64,000 nucleotides of DNA from Odontesthes bonariensis (lineage: Eukaryota; Chordata; Actinopteri; Atheriniformes; Atherinopsidae): assembly GCF_027942865.1 (NCBI RefSeq), contig NC_134524.1:34247780-34311779 (forward strand). The letters run 5' to 3'. The translations under genes and the position numbers were made by a program. How positions within the stretch are numbered: the stretch's first letter is position 1; each line of letters begins with the position of its first letter. Below, in pieces: positions 21,906-32,821 of this stretch. The notes under the pieces were generated by a model. The model ran no database searches. It saw only the letters and a program-made list of their open reading frames with translations, and was not told the DNA's origin.

Positions 21906-22382
21906 CATTAGTGACGATGATGTCATCTGACAGTGTCTGGACTGACTTCCTTTCATGAACACCCCCCAACCCTCCCCCTCTCCCTTCTCTGTCTGCCTGT
22001 GCTGACTAAAGCATGACGGAGCATATGGAAAGTCACGGAACTGTTTTCCCATTCAAACACACATACATTCCTCTGTCTCTATTACTCAAGCAGGAGAAAT
22101 GTAGCAGAAATATTCTGGGTCTTCACATGAAAAGCCATAAATGTTACAAGTTATCATCAGCTGTCTAACAGCCTGCATCAAAACATTCTCTGTTTCTCCT
22201 CAAGGAAAATCCCATGAGCATGGATGGACTGTTTCTATATTTTGCTTCGTCGGGAAGAACAGTACTTTTTTAAAAATTGGTCAAATAAATAAAACCATGT
22301 GGGTTTTAGGTGTGATGATAATCAACAATGACAGCTTCATTGCACTGACTAGCCTGGAGCTTCCTGCTCATACCACCTTATA

Positions 22383-23972
22383 GATGGTGTGTACCATTAA
22401 ATGTGACTCACAGTTGCTGTGTACCATTAAATGTGACACAGAGATGGTGTGTACCATTAAATGTGACGCATAGATGGTGTGTACCATTAAATGTGACACA
22501 CAGTTGGTGTGTACCATTAAGTCTGACGCATAGATGGTGTGTACCATTAAATGTGACACATAGATGGTGTGTACCACTAAATGTGACACACAGATGGTGT
22601 GTACCATTAAATGTGACACACAGTTGGTGTGTACCATTAAATGTGACACACAGATGGTGTGTACCATTAAATGTGACACACAGATGGTGTGTACCATTAA
22701 ATGTGACACACAGTTGGTGTGTACCATTAAATGTGACACACAGATGGTGTGTACCATTAAATGTGACGCATAGATGGTGTGTACCATTAAATGTGACACA
22801 CAGATGGTGTGTACCATTAAATGTGACACACAGATGGTGTGTACCATTAAATGTGACACACAGTTGGTGTGTACCATTAAGTGTGACGCATAGATGGTGT
22901 GTACCATTAAGTGTGACGCATAGATGGTGTGTACCATTAAATGTGACACACAGATGGTGTGTACCATTAAATGTGACACACAGTTGGTGTGTACCATTAA
23001 ATGTGACACACAGTTGGTGTGTACCATTAAATGTGACACACAGATGGTGTGTACCATTAAATGTGACACACAGATGGTGTGTACCATTAAATGTGACACA
23101 CAGTTGGTGTGTACCATTAAATGTGACACACAGTTGGTGTGTACCATTAAATGTGACACACAGTTGGTGTGTACCATTAAGTGTGACGCATAGATGGTGT
23201 GTACCATTAAGTGTGACGCATAGATGGTGTGTACCATTAAGTGTGACGCATAGATGGTGTGTACCATTAAATGTGACACACAGATGGTGTGTACCATTAA
23301 ATGTGACACACAGATGGTGTGTACCATTAAATGTGACACACAGTTGGTGTGTACCATTAAATGTGACACACAGATGGTGTGTACCATTAAATGTGACACA
23401 CAGATGGTGTGTACCATTAAATGTGACACACAGTTGGTGTGTACCATTAAATGTGACACACAGTTGGTGTGTACCATTAAATGTGACACACAGTTGGTGT
23501 GTACCATTAAGTGTGACGCATAGATGGTGTGTACCATTAAGTGTGACGCATAGATGGTGTGTACCATTAAGTGTGACGCATAGATGGTGTGTACCATTAA
23601 ATGTGACACACAGATGGTGTGTACCATTAAATGTGACACACAGATGGTGTGTACCATTAAATGTGACACATAGATGGTGTGTACCATTAAATGTGACACA
23701 CAGTTGGTGTGTACCATTAAATGTGACACACAGTTGGTGTGTACCATTAAATGTGACACACAGATGGTGTGTACCATTAAATGTGACACATAGATGGTGT
23801 GTACCATTAAATGTGACACACAGTTGGTGTGTACCATTAAATGTGACACACAGATGGTGTGTACCATTAAATGTGACACACAGTTGGTGTGTACCATTAA
23901 ATGTAACACATAGATGGTGCGTACCATTAAATGTAACACATAGATGGTGTGTATCATTAAATGTGACACACA
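22383..23972. repeat. 30-bp minisatellite, about 53 copies
   Basis: The unit is ATGGTGTGTACCATTAAATG followed by TGACACACAG, with variants CAGTTG/CAGATG/TAGATG and GTGTGACGCA against ATGTGACACA. Variants are arranged in larger blocks: triplets of the GTGTGACGCA type at about 23190 and 23520 are 330 bp apart (11 units). Because 30 is a multiple of three and most units lack stops, both strands show open frames of over 500 codons, which I do not regard as genes. The array ends about 0.5 kb upstream of the predicted serpine1 promoter. Confidence 0.97.
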
Positions 23973-25020
23973 GAAGTGACCTAAACTCAACCCCAGAAGC
24001 TGCAGAAATATAAGACATCTCAGATCTAAATGACCATACAGGATGTTTGTTTTTTCCTTGAAATTTGATTCATATGTGTGTTTCCAAATAGGAACAAAGG
24101 TCATTATAAGGTGTTATGACATGTATCATGTACGTGCACAACTGTATTTCTTCACAGCTTTTTATTCATTCATTCTTTTCTGTCAGTTTCACTAGCTGTT
24201 TAAACTTAAAAAGATCATGGTTAGGGCTAAAAGAACATTTTAAAAAATAGATTAAAAAACACATCAACACCAGATGTCACATGGACCTAAAGGTCAACTA
24301 TTTCAGAAACTCAGATGAAAGCTGATAATTCCTTCAGGAGCAAAAGACAATGAGAGGAGAAGAGTCCCTGAGACATATGCTTCATCCATTAAAGTGCCAG
24401 CCCCTTTCCAGACAGAGCACAGGTTAATACGACGGTTCACTGTTTGAAAAGGGAATCAAATGACAATATAACAATACAGCAAATGTCTGACTGTGAAAAT
24501 AGTCCCCACACTCTTTCCCACATTTGGAGGACAGCCAAGATTCACTGTTGCTCTAAAAGAGGTCCATCATGTTATTTTTAGAAACCCAAATTTTATATGG
24601 CTTAAAAAGTATGAAATAAGATTGAATTCAACAATAAAGTTTTTAAAGTATTTTTGATTCATGTATTTAAAGAATATCCAGATAAAAACTGAATGCTATG
24701 TTTTCATTGGCATTGTCCTAGCCTATTACTCTGTGTCATACAGTAAACAACTACAGAGAACACAACACGTTCTATCTACTAATGTCTCATTTAAGTTTTC
24801 TGATTACTACCAAGTACAGCAGCTCCTGTTATTTAGCATCAGTTTATCTTCCACACACTCATCCTGTCAACTCTCACTTTGGGAGGTGACACATTACATC
24901 ACCAAATTTGGTTGTAGCTTTCAACATTACTCACCAAGCCTCTGGAGGACAGAGAAAGGGAATTGCCACACTTTTTTGAAGGCTGTTCTGGCCTTGAGCC
25001 CTTTATTTCTTATATGATGA
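23973..25020. other. no recognisable gene
   Basis: Nothing in this stretch matches a known gene, RNA or transposon. The longest frame (24661-25017, plus) has no visible domain. Confidence 0.4.
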
Positions 25021-25136
25021 CAATAGCCGCATTCGCACTGTAGGAACCTTTGGCAGTTCCTATAACCTTTTCAGGAACGGGGCCGTTTTTCCTGCATTCG
25101 CACATGCAGGAACTCGGGACCATCGCCCTCAGTTCC
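25021..25136. repeat. partly palindromic short repeat
   Basis: CAATAGCCGCATTCGCACTG...GGAACC...GGCAGTTCCTATAAC recurs in reverse orientation at about 28956-29029 (CAATAGCCGCTTTCAGACTG, GGAACCATTGGCAGTTC, GGGGCCGTT). The block also has internal inverted similarity (GCATTCGCAC twice, GGAACT/AGTTCC). It is probably a terminal piece of a nonautonomous DNA transposon. Confidence 0.6.
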
Positions 25137-25666
25137 TATAACCATTTTAGCTCCTTCTCCTCAGCTGGGTCTGTTCTGGGTTCTATAGGAACACATTTGA
25201 CGGAGGTGTTTGGTGGTTGGTAGCTACGCCCTACGACCTTTCTGACTATAGAGCTGCCAGTTACCAGGGTTTTGTCCTCAGCGGGTGTGTCGCTGAGTGG
25301 GGAAAATCTGTTTGAAGCGTGGACAGGTCGATGGTGAACAACGGGCTTGACTTTAGAGCTATGCCTCTTCCTGACAGTCATCCAGCCACCCTGTGATCCT
25401 GGCTGCTCGGGTTCTGCTAGGGGGAGGCTAATTGAGCTTGCTACGCTAGGTGGCTCCACACTGGCTAAAGGGACCTGGCTCGCTATCGGTTGATTTTCAA
25501 CAGTGCAGAGCCGAGCTTCCAATTCAGATAACCTCGCCTCCAAAACTACAAAAAGACTACATTTGTTACATGTAGCATTATCGCTAAAGGAGGCCGAGGA
25601 GTAACTAAACATCTGACACACGGAGCAGGTGAAAGCAGGCGATGGAGGGAGAGAACTGGTAGCCAT
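25137..25666 (-). pseudogene. L2 LINE ORF1, N-terminal part
   Basis: The 176-codon frame begins MATSSLPPSPAFTCSVCQMF and has a Cys-rich N-terminus (C-x2-C ... C-x2-C), a short coiled-coil-like LEARLSELEARL and the segment NRFSPLSDTPAEDKTLVTGSS that precedes the esterase-like domain in L2-group ORF1 proteins. The frame is cut before that domain, at the boundary with the palindromic repeat. It is the only ORF1 sequence in the window. Confidence 0.7.
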
Positions 25667-25903
25667 GCTACGCTAGAGAACCAGACACACCGCTAAAAAG
25701 TGAGAATAAAGATTAAAGATCTGTAGGAGTGTGTTAGAACAGAACGGTAAGCTATAGAGTTTAACTATGCAAAAATATGTAAGTTATAGACAGAAATAAA
25801 GTGATTATCAGTAGTCCAAGCGGAGCAAGAAATTCCACAGTGCACAAGCAAGGTAACAGAAAGTGATGCAATACGTCTTACCGCAAAGCAAAACGCCACA
25901 GCA

Positions 25904-26891
25904 AATCACACCCTTGATCTTGTGCTGACTTATGGCATTGAGAGTGAACAGTTAACAGTGTTCCCTCATAACCCTGTCTTATCTGACCATTTTTTGATAA
26001 CCTTTGAGTTTACATTACTTCACTATACAGTTTCTGAGAAGAAATTTACATATAGAAGGTGTCTATCAGAGGATGCTGTAACCAGATTTAAAGAATTAAT
26101 TCCATCATCCTTTTCTTCACTGCCATGTGCAGATATGACAGAGGACGACTACCTAAACTTTACTCCAGCAACACTTGACTCTCTTGTTGACAGCACTATA
26201 GTTTCAATGCGTACAGCACTGGACAATGTTGCCCCTCTGAAAAGGAAGGTAATCAGTCAGAAGAGGTTGGCTCCTTGGTATAATTCACAGCTGCGTGCTT
26301 TAAAGCAGACTGCAAGAAAGCTGGAGAGACAGTGGCGTTCCTCTAATTTAGAAGAGTCTCAGTTAGTCTGGAAAGATAGTTTAATAACGTATAAGAAAGC
26401 CCTTCATAAAGCTAGAACTGCTTATTATTCATCATTGATAGAAGAGAATAAGAACAATCCCAGGTTTCTCTTCAGCACTGTAGCCAGTCTGACTAAGAGT
26501 CCGAGCTCTGCTGAGCCAGGTATTCCTTTAACTCTCAGCAGTGATGATTTCATGAGCTTCTTTATCAATAAAATTGTTTCTATCAGAGAGAAGATTGATG
26601 GAGTCCTTCCCACTATTATCAGTGATGTATCATAAAGTACAGCAGCTTTAGAGGTATCTTTAGAACCTGATTTGTATTTAGACGGCTTCTGTCCAGTTGA
26701 TCTCTCTGAACTAACAACAGCAATAGTCTCTTCTAAACCATCAACTTGTGTTTTAGACCCAATCCCAACCAGACTGTTCAAGGAGGTTTTCCCATTAATC
26801 AACACTTCCATATTGGATTTGATCAATCTGTCTTTGTTGACAGGATATGTACCTCAGCCTTTTAAGGTTGCTGTAATTAAACCTTTACTAT
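25904..26891 (+). pseudogene. L2 LINE ORF2, endonuclease end to RT start
   Basis: The frame from 25922 (LTYGIESEQLTVFPHN, SDHFLITFEF) runs across the site that is interrupted at 2032/9987 in the other copy. It stops at 26633 by a single-base change (TCA to TAA) and continues in the same frame with [15 protein letters not shown] and [14 protein letters not shown]. It is truncated at 26891. It is very similar to the first L2 copy, with scattered substitutions. Confidence 0.9.
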
Positions 26892-27834
26892 ATGGCGGTG
26901 AATGAATCGAATTATAGGCACAAAGCATGTCATATTCCAGTATGATAGGTGGCGCTCTACCCATTCCAACTGTTGCTAATAGATCCACTTCCTGTTGAAT
27001 TCTTCACCACCAACAACAACAACAAACTCAGGCATTGGAGAAAGATGGAGAACGCAGAGTCAGATGAAGCTACGTCCCTCTACATTTGGTCTGTGATGAG
27101 CTGCTTGTTGCACAAACGATGCCCAACGGAGCATTCTCCATCGCTTCGGTTTGGCTTTAGGGACCCTCTACTCACTACAACGTAAGTGTTATGTTGTTTG
27201 GAGCTGTAGAAGAGGTATAAAAATAGCGTTTTGTAGCGGCGATACTCGATGCCCTCATCACTTCCAGGCTAACGACTTTTGGCTAAAAACGGTCAAATCG
27301 AAATTCTCAAAACACATCCGAATGACATGATTTTGATGTCAACTCAACGTATGTACTCCCAACATCCCGTAAATTGATCTAAAGTGCATTTTACTCCGGA
27401 TTATCCCTTTAATCCGATCGCGAGTAACCCGATCCGAATCAATTTCTTGTCAGATTAAGATGTCTACATGAACTTAATAACTCTTATGTAATTTAGCCAT
27501 TTTTACAGTGCCATGTAACCCCACTGGTTTTAGCAGTGGAAGCTGCAGTGGCAGTGACATTACCCCCCCCCCCCCATACTTCACCATCTCACCAACTAGG
27601 TATTTGGCTTCTTTTGCTTTCAGATTTCAGAGAGCCGAAACAAATATCAATAATGTTCAAGTCTGGTGCGTTAATTCAACAAGAGAGCCAGCTTTTGTTC
27701 ACAAGATTGTTATTGAATTCAGTATCATTGTATTTTACATTGTGTACTATAAATAACCACAAGAGCTTTTTAGATTTCCAGAGAGCCAGTGAATAATTCA
27801 AGATTGTGAATCTTGGGCCCGGCTGCCCTCGGCC
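26892..27834. other. unassigned, probably transposon-derived
   Basis: There is no conserved gene. A 13-base C run lies at 27563-27575. Phrases near 26945 (GGTGGCGCTCTACC) and 27410-27480 (TTAATCCGATCGCGAGT, TGTCTACATGAAC) sound like ends of fish DNA transposons, but I could not find paired termini. Confidence 0.3.
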
Positions 27835-28262
27835 CGGAAAGTGGCACTGTGCCACCGACTGGTAGAACATCCTCAGTATGATGTTACATACATCGAAGGA
27901 CCGGAGCCTCCTCAGGACATAGAGCTGGCTTTGACCCTTCTTGTACACAGGCTCTGTGTTCTTGGCCCAGTTCAGTTTACTGTCCAGGTGTACTCCAAGG
28001 TATTTGTAATCCTGTACAACAGTCTCACTGTTGATGGAAATGGGTGTGGGGGCAGATTTCCTCCTGCGGAAATCCACCACCAGCTCCTTTGTCTTGGTGG
28101 TATTAAGATGCAGATGGTTAGTCTCACACCACCTGACGAAGGAGTCCACCACACCCCTGTACTCCTCCTCCTTCACCTCACTGACACAGCAGAGTCGTCT
28201 GAGAAATTCTGCAGGTGGCTGGACTCAGAGTGGAACTGGAAGTCAGAGGTGTACAGGGTGAA
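27835..28262 (-). pseudogene. LINE reverse transcriptase C-terminal fragment
   Basis: The minus strand reads LFTLYTSDFQFHSESSH and the catalytic block FSDDSAV, then after a frame change RWCETNHLHLNTTKTKELVV and VQDYKYLGVHLDSKLNWAKN, LYVLRRLRSFDV and MLRMFYQS-like sequence. This is the palm-to-thumb part of a CR1/Rex1-type LINE. It is cut on the right before the earlier RT motifs and on the left after FYQSVAQ. Confidence 0.8.
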
Positions 28263-28381
28263 CAGAAATAAGCAGCAGGACTCACTCAAACAATAATACA
28301 GTGTCTACAAAGATAGGCCCTTGATTACAAGTCTACAAGTCTTGATACAGTTAAAGCAGTGCCTGAGGTTGATTTTTTTTT

Positions 28382-28830
28382 GTGTATGTGTGTATGTCTG
28401 GCTCCTACGTTGATGAAAAGTGGTTTTCAGTTCAGAGGCACATGTGTAAAGATGCACCCAGAGAGCTACAGACACTGAGTGATACTAGGTGGGCATGTAG
28501 GTACCATGCCTGCAAAAAGCTCATGGACAGACTGCCAGCTGTCTTGTGTATACTGCATGAGATGTATGTAGAGAACAGTGGTGAGAGATCTGTGGAAGCA
28601 CGTGGTTTACTCATCCACATAGACCTGATGTCTACTGGAACACTGGCAGTATTTAGAAAGGTCCTTGGTGCTGCTAAGTGTGTCTCTGACATGCTTCAAG
28701 CACCATCACCTGACCTTGCAAGGGCTGTGGACTTGAACCATGCCTTGCAGGAGGACTGTAAAGCTGGATCTTGTTTTGATGATCTTCGGCAGCAGACTGT
28801 GGAGACTGCACAGCAATGTAGTGTTGCAGT
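28382..28830 (+). pseudogene. hAT-type transposase fragment (ZMYM1-like)
   Basis: The frame has GSYVDEKWFSVQR, RELQTLSDTRWACRY, DRLPAVLCILHEM, EARGLLIHIDL, FRKVLGAAKCVSDMLQ and DLARAVDLNHALQE in order, the C-terminal half pattern of DUF4371/ZMYM1-like hAT transposases. The DTRW and DLARA motifs are the strongest. Both ends are missing. Beyond residue about 148 the frame runs into unrelated repeat sequence. Confidence 0.75.
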
Positions 28831-28955
28831 TTATGTCAGGGTTCGGCAAAGGACGAGGACCCAGGTGCAGACACGGGACAAGAGCCAGAAGGAAACTTAA
28901 AGGGTTTATTATAAATATAAATGAAAATCACAGCCAAGCTGGAACACCATGAACA

Positions 28956-29029
28956 GAGAGAAAACGGCCCCGCGGATTAAAACGTTATTAGAACTGCCAA
29001 TGGTTCCTACAGTCTGAAAGCGGCTATTG
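28956..29029. repeat. second copy of the 25021 repeat, reverse orientation
   Basis: This is the reverse complement of the 25021-25090 text with substitutions. It abuts the RTE 3' end that starts at about 29030. Confidence 0.6.
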
Positions 29030-29118
29030 TTTCTCGGCTGGCCTGGGAACGCCTCGGGGTCCCCCCAGAAGAGCTGAAGGAAGTGGCCGGGGACAGGGAC
29101 GTCTGGGTTTCTCTGCAA

Positions 29119-29442
29119 AAAAACAGCTTTTTCAGCACTCACTGATCATCCCTTTGGACAATTCCCTATTCTTGTGCAATATTCAAAATTATGTCCAAAA
29201 ACTGTTGTGTGCAATATATCCATTTACTTGAATTTACTTACACCTTATTTATCTATCACCACTAACATCATATTTTATTTATTTTATTTACCGTAACAAA
29301 AAACTGTTGCATCTTACACCCTTCCCTTTTTGTACATACTTATATATTTTTTTATATTTTTATTTTTTCTTTGCACTGTTTTGGTGGCTTTAAATTTCGC
29401 TGTACCATGTACAATGACAAATAAAGGCATTCTGATTCTGAT
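29119..29442 (+). mobile_element. LINE 3' UTR inserted in the RTE tail
   Basis: The T-rich sequence ends with the common fish LINE tail AATTTCGCTGTACCATGTAC, AATGACAAATAAAGGCATTC and a short TTCTGA repeat. An AATAAA is included. No coding sequence remains. Confidence 0.65.
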
Positions 29443-29481
29443 TCTGCCCCCGCGACCCGACCCCCGGAGAAGTGGCAGATA

Positions 29482-29521
29482 ATGGATGGATGGATGGATG
29501 GATGGATGGATGGATGGATGG
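29482..29521. repeat. (ATGG)n microsatellite, about 10 units
   Basis: An uninterrupted tetranucleotide run forms the 3' tail of the RTE element. Confidence 0.95.
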
Positions 29522-29530
29522 ACAACTGCA

Positions 29531-30412
29531 TCCGTCACGACAGGCTGGAGTGCTGTTTTAATTCAGGTTTGACTTTTTTTCTGTTTTTGCTGTTCATTTT
29601 CAGCCAGTCAATACTTAGGGAAGCATTGGACGTAAATTGAAGGCCATTCAGGCTTCAATAGTCTTGAGACTATTGCTTGAGATACTACTGGAGCTTGCTT
29701 TCTAGCTTTTTTCTGTGTAATTCCTTGCTCTCAGTTCTCTTCTTTTACAGCTGTTTTTAGTCCTCCCTGTCTCCCTTCCCGAAGGCTTTCTTTTTTATGT
29801 TCAGCAGCAATGCAAAACAGTCCAAACAGTGTGTGGGTGTTTCTTCTGCGTTCTCACATTTGTTCATCCTTTCCCTAAGCACATTCAGTATTTCTGGGGA
29901 AAATGGGTTAGGCTGAATTAGAATGAGAAATGGTGATGGAAGGAGCAGATGTCCGTGTCTGTGTAGACATGACAGAAGAGAGTGTGAACATAGTATTTAA
30001 TCCAAACTGTGAGCGTTTCAACAACAAAGAGGGAATATGCTGGGAGAGGAGGAAGCTGGAAGAAGTCTGGTGTTTGGGATAATAAGTAACAGGAAATTAG
30101 TCATGAGCAACAAATGTTACACACGGGAGAAAATATGTGTGTTTCTATTTTAAGAAGAATGATAGATGTTGGAAAGTTTGTATATTGGAGAGAATGTGTC
30201 ATGTTGAATCACACACAGGGGTATCCTGAGCCGGTTCTCACTAACACAGCATCATGTTCTGTGGAATGTGTTCACTCTCCCTATTAGAAGTCTGTATATC
30301 ACCACAATGATTTTTAATCATTTTGTAAAATTCCTAGGTGTCACGGCTACATGGTTGCATTTTATTCAGAAGGTTCATTAACACAGTTATTGCAAATCAA
30401 CAAAATGTTACC
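29531..30412. other. no recognisable gene
   Basis: I see no gene, RNA or transposon boundary in this stretch. Confidence 0.4.
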
Positions 30413-30560
30413 CTGAAGAGAAGTTTTGGTCAAGATTAAGAACTCATCATAGCACAGAAACAGTGCTGATGAAATTGACCAATTATCTCTTAATGCCTCT
30501 GATTATGGAGATTATATTGTTTTAGATCTCAGTGCTGCATTTGATATGATACGGACATGA
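30413..30560 (+). pseudogene. old L2 LINE fragment
   Basis: GTTTTGGTCAAGATTAAGAA, CATCATAGCACAGAAAC, GATCTCAGTGCTGCATTTGA and neighbouring words align in order with the reverse transcriptase at 10636-10770, with many substitutions and a deletion. This is an older copy than the others. Confidence 0.75.
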
Positions 30561-31218
30561 GATACATATTAATTGAATCCCTTTATGACTGAGTTAAGTG
30601 ACACGATTGTTATACATTGACCAAAATAGGATTAAGATTCTTAAAATGCTAAAAGTAATATAAAATTAATATCTTTAGTGTTTCCAGATGGCCCTCAAAT
30701 CCATGAGAAACTGGAATATGAAAGGTGTGTATCTCCCATTTATCATAACTACGTAACTGAAAGTGCTGACAAGCTTCCAAATCTGAGAACATAATTTGTT
30801 CTCTTACACTCTGTAACTACTTTAAAATTCAAACTATCCATTTCATCTGAGCCAAGTAGCAGCCTAAAGATAAAGATGTTAATGTTAAAGATGTTCTTGG
30901 TTTCATTATGCCCTGTTGACAGTGCTGTGGCTGCATTAGTTAGAGATAACGGGTTTGAATCCTTGTGGTTTTGTAATGATGGCACACTTTTACACACATA
31001 TACAGTATGGCCCACTTCAAATTTGTTGAACAGGAAGTGATAAAGAGACAAGTTAACATTTCTGTATGCTTTGGTCCGGTAACAATTAGCAGGTTAGACG
31101 TACATATTACCAACATCGTTCCCAGAAGTGAATACTTTATGGGAAAAGACGAGCTTTTTTATGCATATCTATCAAAATGTTTATCTCCTGTATATTTGTG
31201 TTATATAAAGTTAAAGTT
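30561..31218. other. no recognisable gene
   Basis: Nothing is recognised apart from the region 3' of the tRNA gene. In the tRNA orientation the first run of four T is about 45 bases beyond the gene end (near 31174). Confidence 0.4.
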
Positions 31219-31300
31219 CGCTGCGAGCAGGGTTCGAACCTGCGCGGGAAGATCCCATTGGATTTCAAGTCCAACGCCTTAACCACTCGGCCATCGCAGC
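31219..31300 (-). tRNA. tRNA-Ser (anticodon UGA)
   Basis: This is an 82-nt class II tRNA on minus. The acceptor stem GCTGCGA/TCGCAGC pairs fully, with discriminator G at 31219. The D arm has TGGCCGAGTGGTTAAGGC, and the anticodon loop CTTGAAA has TGA at 31267-31265. There is a long variable arm, and the T arm has GGTTCGAACC. No intron is present. All serine identity features (G73, long variable arm) are present, so it looks functional. Confidence 0.96.
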
Positions 31301-31592
31301 AGATACCCGCCACATGAAGCCATACAGAGACTTCCATGTTCTACACCGTCACTATACCAACAGTATGGACTGCTTTGTCCGTAATATAGTAGTATATGTA
31401 TTATGTATGCAGTTTATCTTAGTGGATTAACTACTGTACTCCCCAGTCACCGAATGACCTGTCCATTTCGCCTACTTTAAGTGAAGTCAAGCCAGCCGAC
31501 ACTCGTCCGCGGATGGAATTTCGCTGTGCACAAGCACAGCCCTCACGTAAAAGGCCACGCCCCCATTCCGGTGAAAACAGAGGACCAGTGTT

Positions 31593-31640
31593 CAGGCTGA
31601 TTTAAGGCTGATTTAAGCCTGATTTAAGGCTGATTTAAGC
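31593..31640. repeat. 11-bp tandem repeat, four units
   Basis: GGCTGATTTAA occurs about four times, one unit with a single substitution (GCCTGATTTAA). Confidence 0.85.
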
Positions 31641-32550
31641 TTCAGACGCAAAGCCTCTGACGCTCGGACGCAGAGTCTCTGCGAGCGTCAAAATCTTGAC
31701 CACTCCCCCACGCAGAGGCTCTGCGCGCGTTGTCGTGCACCTCAGAAAAATCCTGACTACGCGACAGACGCACGCAGACCACCAACGGAAGTGCGCAGAC
31801 AAAAGCGGCTGTGATTGGTCCTCGGTGTGCCTTTCCGGTTGTCTGTGTGGCTTCCTCCTTTGCATTTTCGCCAACTCCAATAAAAGAAGCTGTTCTTCTT
31901 CGATGTCGAGCAACTCCAGATCCATATCTTGCATACACTTTTTTTTTTTTTTTGAAAGATAAACACTTCCGCCGGCGCCGCCGAAGTTCTCGTCACCGCC
32001 CACCGAAATTCTCGCGAGGGGAAACTGCTGTGCGTCCCGAGAAATTCCAGACCGAGGTTGCAGAACCATAACATGAAAAGTGGTTCGCGACCAGAGCAAA
32101 GCAACACGTCAAGACGATAGACGCAGAACTATAATCTGCCCTTTATGGCCACCTACGCAGAGCCCTCCCGGAGCAACCTCCGTAGCTGGCGTGTGTCGGC
32201 CAAAATGTCTATCTATCCATAGAGGCAACGGAGACCACAAGGGTTGTGATTGGTCGGCTAATTTTATAACATAATTCCGGAATCACTTTTCCGGTTAGTA
32301 AGTACCCTCCTCTCACAACAACAACACCGCCATTTTTGAAAGAGTTTACTGTGTGCCGGTCAACAAAATGATTTGCATTTCAACATCAATAAGCTCCAAC
32401 TCCAACAAACAGTCTTTCTCTCTCGGTCGCCATTGCTCACTGTGAGGAGCGTAGACATAATATATCAACCACTTTCACCATCAAGGCAGTTCCTCTCCCG
32501 ACCAGTAGGCGACGCTACGTTAGACGACCCAATCTCGCAACGTCTATCAA
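31640..32550. repeat. possible decayed DNA transposon, GC-rich
   Basis: Words of the type GACGCAGAG / CTACGCAGAGCC recur, and GTGATTGGTC with TTCCGGTT occurs twice (about 31810-31840 and 32246-32294). The minus strand from 31938 has an acidic frame (MDLELLDIEEEQLLLLELAK) reminiscent of Harbinger transposase N-termini. No termini were found, so the identity is weak. The inverted CCAAT words (ATTGG) could also indicate promoter activity. Confidence 0.3.
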
Positions 32551-32552
32551 AT

Positions 32553-32815
32553 CAAATCAAATTTATTTATATAGCACATTCCATGTACAAACAGTTCAAA
32601 GTGCTTTACATAAAATAAAAACATTGCAGCAGGGAGTGCAAGAAGCATTAAAAATACATAAAAGAATATAAAGAGAAACAAATAAAATCATTTAAATTAA
32701 TTTAAAAACAAGCAACAGTCTAGATAAGTTAAAAGATATTTCATGCATAGACACATGAGAACAGAAATGTCTTTAACCTGGATTTAAAAATGTCTACATT
32801 TGGTGAAAGTTAAGT
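32553..32815 (-). repeat. non-LTR 3'-end repeat
   Basis: Read on plus it begins with the reversed tail ATCAAATCAAATCAAATTTA, then TATATAGCACATTCCATG, CAAAGTGCTTTACATAA and ends near TGTCTACATTTGGTGAAAG. This is a frequent fish retroposon 3' region in reverse orientation. Confidence 0.65.
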
Positions 32816-32821
32816 TTAGCC

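Larger units (their letters stand above)
25137..26891. mobile_element. L2 LINE copy with 5' inversion
   Basis: The 5' UTR and start of ORF1 are on the minus strand (25903 down to 25137). They join at about 25903/25904 to the plus-strand endonuclease end and reverse transcriptase start. This order (inverted upstream part, then downstream part in normal orientation, with an internal deletion between them) is what twin priming produces. The 3' half is missing: similarity stops at 26891 inside the reverse transcriptase. Confidence 0.75.
29030..29521 (+). mobile_element. RTE/Rex3-type LINE 3' end, interrupted
   Basis: Left part 29030-29118 encodes LAWERLGVPPEELKEV and DRDVWVSL. Right part about 29443-29521 continues with the known end PPRDPTP-like (CCCCCGCGACCCGACCCCCGG) and the (GATG)n tail. 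Between them lies a different LINE tail (29119-29442). The two halves read as one element once the middle is removed. Confidence 0.7.

Noticed and set aside
22368..24104. Open frames of 536-578 codons on both strands in the smaller minisatellite
   Set aside because: Same arithmetic cause. Both strands are open and the peptides are simple ten-residue repeats.
24661..25017. 118-codon plus frame as a gene
   Set aside because: No recognisable motif, low complexity of evidence, and no splice or promoter context.
27508..27796. Short plus frames around the C-run
   Set aside because: The frames depend on a poly-C slippage tract and show no conserved pattern.
28382..28900. A host ZMYM1-like gene
   Set aside because: It is only an internal fragment of a hAT-type transposase without start, zinc finger or dimerisation end, followed by repeat sequence.
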